A DNA stretch of 64,000 bases, taken from assembly GCF_938030145.1 (NCBI RefSeq), contig NZ_CALHGM010000031.1, positions 46,340 to 110,339 on the forward strand, given 5' to 3'. The notes under the pieces are model-generated. The model searched no databases. It had not been told where the DNA came from and saw only the letters and a list, made by a program, of their open reading frames with translations. Origin of the DNA: an uncultured Campylobacter sp. (GTDB lineage: Bacteria > Campylobacterota > Campylobacteria > Campylobacterales > Campylobacteraceae). Below are positions 40,928-48,911 of this stretch, piece by piece (the first letter of the stretch is position 1; each line of letters starts with the position of its first letter). The position numbers were made by a program, and so were the translations under genes.

Positions 40928-43063
40928 TCAAAAGCTATACGTAAGGCTTAGATTAAAGGTGCGCGGATCGCCGTAGATCATTCGATTAGAACCGATGCCC
41001 TCAAAATAGCGCTTATCGGTTATGTTATCGACGTTTAGCTGCACATCTAGGTTTTTACTCGCTTTGTAGCCTAGCATTACGTTTGCAATCGTGTAGGCTT
41101 TCTGCTCGATCCTGCCGTATGGCGAGTCGGAATAAATCTTTGAGCGATACATCGCACCTGCGCCGATTCTAAATGTGCCGATCTCATATTTTGCAAAAAG
41201 ATTTGCGCTGGTGCGGGAGGAGTCGCTGGCGTAGATATTGCCGTCAGCGTCTTTGGCTTTGTAGTGCGCTAGCCCCATGCTTAGGCTTAGCGCATCGGTG
41301 ATTTTACCGTTTACATCCGCTTCAAAGCCCCTGCTGGTTACTCCGCGACCCTGCCTGTAAGCGTAGGAATTTGTGCCCGTGATATACTCGTCGGTGCGGA
41401 TGCCGAGCTTATCTTGGATGATCTTAAAAACGCCCAGGCTTGCTTGCAGATCGCCGTCAAAATACTCGCCTTTGATGCCCGCTTCGTAGTCCTTGCCTTG
41501 GATGGGATCAAGATATTTATTGTTTTTGTCCTTGTAGGTTTGAGGTTTAAAAATACTCGTATAACTTGCATAAAGGGTATGATGATCGTCTAAATCATAG
41601 GTGATCCCTGCATATGGAGTAATTTCGCGGGTAAAATTTCTATTATCTGCTCCACCTGTAATTTTATATTTATAGTAACTCATCCGCGTTCCTAATAAGA
41701 GCTTTAAATCCTCGGTGATTGAGAGTTTATTCGCGGCATAAATTGCTTTTTGAATAGTTCGATCGGCATTATTTTGATCTACATACGGTAAGCGTGGATC
41801 TTCAATATGAAGGTCGTTAAAATTTATTCTAGTACGCGCGGCATAAGCAAGGCCTGCCGGAGTGTTTCGACTATTCCAGTAGCTACTTACGTTATCAGAT
41901 CCTTTTTTGTAGAGATTATACATCGCACCAAATACAAATTCATGATCTTGTTCGAAAAATTCATAAGGGATATTCACATAGGCATCGATATTGTGGATAT
42001 TCTCTTCGCGCTTGTTAGCATAAACGCTAAGATCGGCGACGTTTCCGATGCCGCCAGGGCCTACCCTGCCGCCATAATAGAGCAAATTTGAATCGGTATG
42101 AGCACGACGAAACGAATAACTCAAGCTTAAACTCGCCTCGTTTGAGAAATATTGTTTAAAATCGGCATAAAAATCAAGCGTAGAGATGTCGTATCGCGTC
42201 CAAGACTGAGAGAAAATTTTGTTTTTGCCGAAGTGCGTGCGCGTGCCGTCCGAGTTAAACGCGGGCATTCCGCCCCAGCGCGTGCCATGTCGGCGTAGAG
42301 TCTGATAAAATGAGCCAAAGCTCAGCCTTGAATCGTCCGTTACATCGATATCTAATACGCCATAAACGGCAGTATTGCGACGATTGTAATAGTCCATATA
42401 GGAGTGCGATCGTTCATGCATAAACGCTAGGCGTCCGCGCACCGAACCGCTTTGATTGAGCGGGCTTTGCACATCGGTTTTAAGCCCGTATTTGTCGTAT
42501 GAGCCGCCGTTTAGGCTGATGTATCCTTTTGGAACGGCGGAATCCGCGTGCTTACGAATAAAATTTAAACTCGCGGCAGGATTTCCTGCGCCTGCTAATA
42601 ATCCGTTCGCACCCTTTACTACCTCAACGCGCTCATATGGCAGTAAATTTAAATCGTTCGCCCCGAGGCTAAAACCTCCGAAGCTAGGCATCGAATCAAG
42701 CAGATAATAATCTATGCTAAATCCGCGCGCCGTAGGATAGAGCCTCTCATCCATACGCCCGCTCGTAATGCCCGCGATATTTCGCATCAGCACCTGATAA
42801 TCGGTTATCCCCATATCTTTTAGTTTGGCTTCGGTCACCACGGTAAGAGACTGGGGCGTTTCTCTTGCCGTAAGATCGAGCCTGGTGGTACTTTTAACGA
42901 GCTTTCTAGCCTCATAATCTCTGTCGTCGCGACGGAGCTTTTGGGTATCTTGCACTTCTATGGTGCCTAAGTCCTCCGGGGTGCTCGCAGTGGCGTTATT
43001 TTCCGCATAAAGCGAAGTTAGCATATTTAATGCGACTACGAGCGAAAGAGATACTTTCTTCAT
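40928..43063 (-). CDS. TonB-dependent siderophore receptor
   Basis: A 711-residue outer-membrane receptor of the FhuE/FpvA type. A signal peptide (MKKVSLSLVVALNMLTSLYA) precedes a likely TonB box (GTIEVQD). The plug domain has TPQSLTVVTEAKLKDMGI and YERVEVVKGANGLLAGAGNPAA. A 22-strand barrel ends in a terminal aromatic, NLSLTYSF. It overlaps the PepSY gene by 4 nt and is its operon partner. The ligand is probably a ferric siderophore; which one is not readable. Confidence 0.93.
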   Translation of the reverse strand: MKKVSLSLVVALNMLTSLYAENNATASTPEDLGTIEVQDTQKLRRDDRDYEARKLVKSTTRLDLTARETPQSLTVVTEAKLKDMGITDYQVLMRNIAGITSGRMDERLYPTARGFSIDYYLLDSMPSFGGFSLGANDLNLLPYERVEVVKGANGLLAGAGNPAASLNFIRKHADSAVPKGYISLNGGSYDKYGLKTDVQSPLNQSGSVRGRLAFMHERSHSYMDYYNRRNTAVYGVLDIDVTDDSRLSFGSFYQTLRRHGTRWGGMPAFNSDGTRTHFGKNKIFSQSWTRYDISTLDFYADFKQYFSNEASLSLSYSFRRAHTDSNLLYYGGRVGPGGIGNVADLSVYANKREENIHNIDAYVNIPYEFFEQDHEFVFGAMYNLYKKGSDNVSSYWNSRNTPAGLAYAARTRINFNDLHIEDPRLPYVDQNNADRTIQKAIYAANKLSITEDLKLLLGTRMSYYKYKITGGADNRNFTREITPYAGITYDLDDHHTLYASYTSIFKPQTYKDKNNKYLDPIQGKDYEAGIKGEYFDGDLQASLGVFKIIQDKLGIRTDEYITGTNSYAYRQGRGVTSRGFEADVNGKITDALSLSMGLAHYKAKDADGNIYASDSSRTSANLFAKYEIGTFRIGAGAMYRSKIYSDSPYGRIEQKAYTIANVMLGYKASKNLDVQLNVDNITDKRYFEGIGSNRMIYGDPRTFNLSLTYSF

Positions 43064-44202
43064 AACTTTCTCCTTTTAGAATTTCTATTTTTTAGGGTTA
43101 TGTAAAATCCGCAAATGCTTAAAAATAGGGGCGCAAGCCCCGCTAAAAACCATATAAGCTTCGTTATTGCGCCGTATGAGCCCGCATGGGCGCGACGAAA
43201 GCCGTCTTGAAGTTTGTCCGAAAAATCCGCATCGTTTATAAAGTCCGCTTTTAAAATCTCGCCTGCATCCGATATCGTGATACGGCTCGCGTAAGGGCTT
43301 TGAAGCGGGTTTTGCCCCGCCTCGAAGCCGTATACGGTAAAAGCGCCGCCCGGACAGAGCGGAAAGGCGATATAGGTGGAGCGAAATTCTTTAAATTTAA
43401 CCGCTATCCGCGCTAAAGCCTCATCTAGCGTCGCAAGATTTTGCGCCGTTTTCATGCTTACCGCCCCGTTTGATGCTGCGACGGTGGAATTTCGCTCGGT
43501 CTTAAAATTCTGCAAGACCGCGCCGCATGGATTTGCGAGCGGCTTGTAAGTTACCGCCCTTAGCTCCCACCATGCTCCGCTTATAGCTATAGCAAACATT
43601 ACGGGAGTGCTCGCGACTCCGATTAGGCGGTGAGTGCCGCGCATAAAATATATGGCCCGATCTAGCCTCAGCGAGAATAAGTTTTGCCAAAATTTTTTGT
43701 AGATAAAAAAGCCGCTAATGCCGATAAGTAGCGCGCTAAGCCCCGCGATACCCGTAAAAATTCTACCGCCGCGACCTAAAAACAGCTCCGCGTGCAGTTT
43801 ATTTATCGCGCCGATAAAGCCCTCATCTCGCGGCATGGGCGCGCCTTTAATCTCGCCGCTAAAGGCATCTAAGTAAATTATGATCCGCTTTTGCAGTTTC
43901 TGAGAGGAAAGTCTGATTTTATCGGTCTTTAAAGGATCTTGCGCGATGCTCCAGCCCATGATCGCGTACTCTTTAAATTTGGATTTTATCTCGGATTGCA
44001 GGGTACTAAATTTCATTCTAACGGGGAATTTCGCTATGCTTTCTTGCGTCCTAAACACCTTGTCTTTTAGCAAAACTTCATTGATCTGCTCCGCGTAAAC
44101 TAAAACCGAGCCGCTTATAGAAATGATTATAAGGGGTATGCAAAATATCAAAGATAGCCACAAATGAAATTTGCGCGAGATTTTGCGAAAGGATTTAGAC
44201 AA
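43060..44202 (-). CDS. PepSY-associated membrane protein, iron-uptake linked
   Basis: A 380-residue inner-membrane protein of the PepSY-TM (PiuB-like) family. The start is TTG at 44202 with AAGGA 7 nt upstream. Four helices lie at about 15-35, 150-170, 195-215 and 345-370, with periplasmic domains between. ISGSVLVYAEQINEVLL and GAINKLHAELFLG match the family. Such proteins may reduce or release siderophore iron in the periplasm; that is an inference from their constant association with TonB receptors, as here. Confidence 0.87.
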   Translation of the reverse strand: MSKSFRKISRKFHLWLSLIFCIPLIIISISGSVLVYAEQINEVLLKDKVFRTQESIAKFPVRMKFSTLQSEIKSKFKEYAIMGWSIAQDPLKTDKIRLSSQKLQKRIIIYLDAFSGEIKGAPMPRDEGFIGAINKLHAELFLGRGGRIFTGIAGLSALLIGISGFFIYKKFWQNLFSLRLDRAIYFMRGTHRLIGVASTPVMFAIAISGAWWELRAVTYKPLANPCGAVLQNFKTERNSTVAASNGAVSMKTAQNLATLDEALARIAVKFKEFRSTYIAFPLCPGGAFTVYGFEAGQNPLQSPYASRITISDAGEILKADFINDADFSDKLQDGFRRAHAGSYGAITKLIWFLAGLAPLFLSICGFYITLKNRNSKRRKL

Positions 44203-44581
44203 AATTTTCCTTTTTTTGAAAATTATTTTAATTAAGGCGGTGTGATTTTAGTGAAAATTGTATTAAAGCATCTTGAAAGTCATTATAATTTTTTAGCTAA
44301 AATTTTACGGCGTAAAATTTGCTTGAATGATTTATCTATAGAAATTTTAAAAGCTATTTTAAAATTTTAAGAGCCGAGCGAATATTAAAATTTTCGCGCA
44401 CAGGAGAGTTTAAATTTAAAGCAAATTTCGGATTTTAAAATTTCAATATCACGCAGGGTCGTGTTTGGGTTGCAGGCGTGGACGATCAACGACTCAAGTC
44501 GCTTGCAAATTCCGCACTCGCCAAAAAAACTCTGCGTTGCAGCGATTTAAATCTTTAATCGCGAAATTTGCAATTACGCGA
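44203..44581. other. Spacer with a candidate Fur site
   Basis: AT-rich near the PepSY start, then repetitive AAATTTTAAAATTT words (about 44340-44370), then GC-balanced sequence without a gene up to the dgkA end. No RNA gene was recognised. Confidence 0.4.
44217..44231 (-). promoter_or_regulatory. Candidate Fur box upstream of the PepSY/TonB operon
   Basis: TGAAAATTATTTTAA matches the TGATAATNATTATCA Fur consensus at about 12 of 15 positions. It lies 15 nt before the TTG start of the iron-uptake pair. The location fits the biology, but AT-rich DNA gives such matches easily. Confidence 0.4.
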
Positions 44582-44944
44582 TTAAAAGAATTTACCGATA
44601 AGCGCGTATCCCCACAGCGCGGCGTTGAGAAATAGGCTCATCATCACCGCCGTGCTTGCGGTGTCTTTGGCGCCTTTGGCTAGCGGGTGGATTTCGCTCG
44701 TGGCAAGATCGACCGCGCGCTCGACGGCTGAGTTTATGCACTCAGTCACGAGCGTAAAGACTGCGCCGAAGATCAAAAATAGATTTAGCACCGCGCCGAA
44801 ATTCCAAAAAAATAGCGACAGCAGAAGCGGCACGAACACGCAAAGCTCGAGTCTAAAGCTACGCTCGCTGCGCAGCATCTCGGCAAGACCCGCCATCGCG
44901 TAGCCCCAGTTGGCAAAAAATCGGTATTTGGGCTGATTGCGCAT
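44582..44944 (-). CDS. dgkA: Diacylglycerol kinase
   Basis: A 120-residue integral membrane kinase that recycles diacylglycerol to phosphatidic acid. Three helices and the signature LVTECINSAVERAVDLA are present. AAAGGA precedes the ATG. It is divergent from xth with a shared promoter region. Confidence 0.93.
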   Translation of the reverse strand: MRNQPKYRFFANWGYAMAGLAEMLRSERSFRLELCVFVPLLLSLFFWNFGAVLNLFLIFGAVFTLVTECINSAVERAVDLATSEIHPLAKGAKDTASTAVMMSLFLNAALWGYALIGKFF

Positions 44945-44974
44945 AATTTTCCTTTAAATTTAGTCAAAATTTCG

Positions 44975-44980
44975 TATAAT
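44975..44980 (+). promoter_or_regulatory. -10 box (TATAAT) for xth
   Basis: TCGTATAATCAT lies about 31 nt ahead of the chosen TTG start of xth, in the dgkA/xth divergent gap. Confidence 0.5.
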
Positions 44981-45011
44981 CATACCAAAATTTTTGCGCC
45001 AAAGGCTAAAT

Positions 45012-45770
45012 TTGAAACTGATTAGTTGGAATGTAAACGGACTGCGCGCAGTACTCGGCAAAGACGGCTTTGCATGGCTTGCGGAGCAAAACCCCGATTT
45101 TTTGGGCTTGCAAGAGATCAAGGTGAGCGAAAAGGACGCTCCGAAAGGGCTTTATGAGCTCGGATTTTCTCAGATCGATCTAAATTCCGCTGCTCGCGCA
45201 GGCTATTCAGGCGTGGCGAGCCTGGCAAAATTTAAAAGCGAGACGAGCAAGGCGCTGTTTTTCCCAGACGATGAGGGGCGCGTGCTGCAGCACCGCTTCG
45301 GCGATGTCGTGCTTTTTAATATTTACTTTCCTAACGGCCAAAAAGACGAGGCGCGGCTAGCTTACAAGATGGAATTTTACGCGAAATTTCTAGCCTATGC
45401 GCGCAGCCTCGCGGAGCAGGGGCTCGGAGTGATATTTTGCGGCGACGTGAATACCGCGCACCGCGAGATCGATCTCGCAAACCCCAAAGCAAATTCCAAA
45501 ATCTCGGGCTTTTTGCCGATCGAGCGGGCGTGGCTCGATGAGGTCGAGACAGCGGGCTTTGTGGACACTTTCCGTGCCGTGCACGGCGAGCTGCGGGACG
45601 CCTACTCGTGGTGGAGCTACCGCTTTAACGCGCGCGCAAAAAACGTAGGCTGGCGGATTGATTATTTTTTCATCTCGGCTAATTTGCGCTCGCGGCTAAA
45701 GGACGCTTTCATCCTAAGTGACGTGATGGGTAGTGATCACTGCCCCGTGGGTATCGAGATCGAAATTTAG
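45012..45770 (+). CDS. xth: Exodeoxyribonuclease III (AP endonuclease)
   Basis: A base-excision repair nuclease of 252 aa. The start is TTG at 45012 with AAAGG 7 nt upstream, giving the classic LISWNVNGLRAV opening; an upstream TTG at 44994 lacks a site. The metal Glu is in LQEIKV. GDVNTAHREIDLANPK, the WWSYRFNARAKNVGWRIDYF block and the final GSDHCPVGIEI carry the catalytic Asp and His. Confidence 0.95.
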   Translation: MKLISWNVNGLRAVLGKDGFAWLAEQNPDFLGLQEIKVSEKDAPKGLYELGFSQIDLNSAARAGYSGVASLAKFKSETSKALFFPDDEGRVLQHRFGDVVLFNIYFPNGQKDEARLAYKMEFYAKFLAYARSLAEQGLGVIFCGDVNTAHREIDLANPKANSKISGFLPIERAWLDEVETAGFVDTFRAVHGELRDAYSWWSYRFNARAKNVGWRIDYFFISANLRSRLKDAFILSDVMGSDHCPVGIEIEI

Positions 45771-45911
45771 CCGGGGCAACTTTCACGCCTGCAAGCTTTG
45801 ATCTTGCGCGACTGGCGGATAAGGTGCGCGTAGCTTTGCAAGCTAATGCGCGGATTTAAAGAGGTGGTGCGTAAAAACTGCGCGATAAAATTTTAAATTT
45901 AAGGAGAGAAA

Positions 45912-47558
45912 ATGTTGAGCGATATCGAAATAGCAAATGCGGCGAAGCCGGATAAAATTTCAAACGTTGCGAAAAATTTGGGGCTTAGTGAGGATGAGAT
46001 CGAGCTGTGCGGCCACTACAAAGCCAAGCTAAATATCAAGCCGCGCTCGCGCGCTTCGAAGCTTATTTTGGTCACGGCGACCAATCCGACGCCGTTTGGC
46101 GAGGGCAAGACTACGACCTCCATCGGTCTAGCCGACGCGCTAAAGCGTCTGGGCAAAAGCGTCTGCCTTGCGCTGCGCGAGCCCTCTTTAGGGCCGGTTT
46201 TTGGTATCAAAGGCGGGGCTGCTGGCGGCGGGTACTCGCAGCTGGTGCCGATGGATGATCTAAATTTGCATTTTAACGGCGATTTTCACGCCATCACCTC
46301 CGCAAACAATCTCATTTCGGCGGTCATCGATAACTCGCTGTATCAAGAAAACCCGCTAAAGATCGATAAAATTTTATGGAAGCGCTGCATGGATATGAAC
46401 GACCGCGCGCTGCGCCACATCACCGTTGGGCAGGGCGGGCGCACCGACGGAGTGCAGCGTGAGGACGGCTTTAATATCACTGCGGCTAGCGAGATAATGG
46501 CGGTTCTGTGCCTCTCGAACGATCTTGCCGAGCTTAAGGAAAATATCGCAAACATCATGGTCGCCTACGATACGCAGGGAGAGCCGATATACGTGCGCGA
46601 TCTGGGCTGCGCGGATGCCGTGGCGATCCTGCTAAAAGACGCGATAAAGCCAAATCTCATCCAGAGCCTAGAGCATACGCCTGCGCTCGTGCACGGCGGG
46701 CCTTTTGCCAATATCGCGCACGGCTGCAACTCCATAATGGCGAGCAAGCTCGCGCTCTCGCTTGCAGATTACGCCGTGACGGAGGCGGGCTTCGGCAGTG
46801 AGCTCGGGGCTGAGAAATTTATCGACATCAAGTGTCGCCGCGCAGGCATCGCTCCAGATGCTGCGGTGTTAGTTAGCACGATCCGCTCGCTTAAATACAA
46901 CGGCGGCGCGGATAAAGAAAGTATCGCGAGCCCTGATCTTGCCGCGCTTCAAAAAGGTATCGTAAATTTAGGCGGACATATTGAAATTTTACAAAACTTC
47001 GGGCTAAATCCGGTCGTGGCGCTTAACCGCTTCAGCTTCGATAGCGACGAGGAGATCGCTTTCGTGCGCGAGTACTGCAAGCAGCGCGGCGTGCAGATGG
47101 CGATTTGCGAAAATTTCGCCAAAGGCGGCGAGGGCGCGCTTGAGCTAGCCCGTCTCGTCATAGATGAGTGCGAGCGCGCTAAGGAGCTGAAATTCGCCTA
47201 CGAGCTTAGCGACGATACGGCGAGCAAGATCGAAAAGATCGCCGTTAAAATTTACGGCGCGAGCGAGGTCGTTTTCGAGCCCGAGGCGCAAAAGGCGCTA
47301 CAGCACATCAAGGCTTTGGGGCTTGAGCGGCTAAACGTCTGCATCGCAAAGACGCAGTATAGCTTCAGCGACGATGCCAAGGCGCTTGGGCGCGCGCGCG
47401 GCTTTAAGCTTAGCGTTAAGGACCTTCAGATCCGTACGGGAGCGGGCTTTATCGTCGCCGTCTGCGGCAAGATAATGCTTATGCCGGGGCTGCCGAAGGT
47501 TCCTAACGCGCTAAATATGAAGATTACGGATGGGGGCGTCATAAGCGGGCTGGCGTGA
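45912..47558 (+). CDS. fhs: Formate-tetrahydrofolate ligase
   Basis: An ATP-dependent ligase making 10-formyl-THF for one-carbon metabolism. It is 548 aa. The P-loop TPFGEGKTTTSIGLADAL is near residue 65. FNITAASEIMAVLCL, GGPFANIAHGCNS and EAGFGSELGAEKF are family blocks. AAGGAG precedes the ATG. The last ~105 codons are duplicated at 53111-53430, about 5.5 kb downstream, in a diverged copy. Confidence 0.96.
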   Translation: MLSDIEIANAAKPDKISNVAKNLGLSEDEIELCGHYKAKLNIKPRSRASKLILVTATNPTPFGEGKTTTSIGLADALKRLGKSVCLALREPSLGPVFGIKGGAAGGGYSQLVPMDDLNLHFNGDFHAITSANNLISAVIDNSLYQENPLKIDKILWKRCMDMNDRALRHITVGQGGRTDGVQREDGFNITAASEIMAVLCLSNDLAELKENIANIMVAYDTQGEPIYVRDLGCADAVAILLKDAIKPNLIQSLEHTPALVHGGPFANIAHGCNSIMASKLALSLADYAVTEAGFGSELGAEKFIDIKCRRAGIAPDAAVLVSTIRSLKYNGGADKESIASPDLAALQKGIVNLGGHIEILQNFGLNPVVALNRFSFDSDEEIAFVREYCKQRGVQMAICENFAKGGEGALELARLVIDECERAKELKFAYELSDDTASKIEKIAVKIYGASEVVFEPEAQKALQHIKALGLERLNVCIAKTQYSFSDDAKALGRARGFKLSVKDLQIRTGAGFIVAVCGKIMLMPGLPKVPNALNMKITDGGVISGLA

Positions 47559-48911
47559 TCTGAAATTTTATTTTAGGCGCTCAAAACCAAAGCCGAAAAT
47601 TCCGCGCTTGGGCGGTAAAATTTAGCTGCAAGCTTCGGCGGCGATAAATTTTGCTTGTAGGTTGAGACGAGTTTATCGCGCCCCGGTTTTATCACGTCAT
47701 GGTTTTACTACGCTCGAGCTTTATCGCGCTAGGCTTTAGCCAGTTGAATTTTGATTAGTCGGATTAGTCGGATTTTGGTGCGCTGGGTTCGTCCCGCGGA
47801 ATTTCATTAAATTTCGCGCAAGATCTACGCAGAATTCGGCGCGAAACTTGCGCGGGTTTGCATTTGAAATTTTGCTTGCGAAATTCCGCGCAAAACCGGG
47901 CGCAAGATTTTAAACCGAGCCGCTCGTGAGTTTGTGAGCTCATCGCGGCAAGATTCTAAATTTCATGTCGAGCGCACCGTGAAATTAATCCGTCGGTCGC
48001 GCAGCAGATCGCCGCACGATCTAAAATTCGCGCTTGCGCTGCGACATACGCCGCCGTGAGTTAAATTATGCGACAGGCGAGCTAAATTTTACGCTCGTAC
48101 GATCAGTCATGTTGGCAGAGGTTTGCAGAGCCTAGATTAAATTTTACACACCGCCGTGCATCGCCTGCGGTGGGTGCGGATTCTTGATCTGTTCTGTTTG
48201 AAAATGCACGGCAGATATAAACCGTGCGGCAGTAGAGCTAAATTTTACGAGCCGATGCGTCGCGTCATGAAATTTCGTGCTGCTCGCTGCGAACTAAATT
48301 TGCGCGACGACTATATGCCGCTGCGCGCTCGTAAATTAAACTGCACTACACGCGCCAGTTGCCTGATTGTCGCGCGGGATTGAAATACGCGCTACTGCTT
48401 GTCTTAAAATTTAGATCGCTGCACGCCGCGCCATAGCTGTCGTAAAATTTTAAATTTCATGCTGTGCGTACGTACGAGCTAGCTGTGAAATTTAAAATTT
48501 CACGCGGCCGCGAAATTTGCTGTGCGTTATGCCGTATCGCGCATCTTCGCGAGCCAAATTATGCGCTGCTGCGGAATTAAAGTCTTGCATACCCGCTGCT
48601 ACCGCTCGGGCGCCGTATGCCTGGCGACTCCGTTTTGCGATCCGTTCGCGCCGTATTTGTTGCGGCAGTTATGTAAGTCGCCGCACCGCAGTGCGAGATT
48701 TCGCGTCGAGCTCTATTTTAGAGCTTTGATTTGCAGCGAGATTTTACGGCGCGCAATGGCGCTAAATTCCATCCTGCGTGAGATTTTGGAATTTTAAAAT
48801 TCCCTTTCGCGGTATAATTGTATGAAATGCAAAATTTGCAGGATTTTAATAAAGGAATTTTAAAATTTATGCGGCGCGGCTTTGTGGCGCGTCCGCAAGA
48901 AAGGAGCGATC
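47559..48911. other. 1.35-kb gene-free repetitive spacer at the start of the fhs-flanked segment
   Basis: Open frames here (for example 48156-48383 and 48517-48797) have no family features or ribosome sites. The stretch is a string of AAATTT-type words separated by GC-rich CGCTGC/GCGCGC filler. It includes a direct ATTAGTCGG doublet near 47754 and a perfect palindrome GTGAAATTTAAAATTTCAC at 48485-48503. TATAAT at 48813-48818 is a likely promoter for the next gene. Confidence 0.5.

Noticed and set aside
48156..48797. Several short open frames in the 1.35-kb gap after fhs
   Set aside because: Mutually overlapping, Arg/Cys-rich, without start signals, and built on repeat words.
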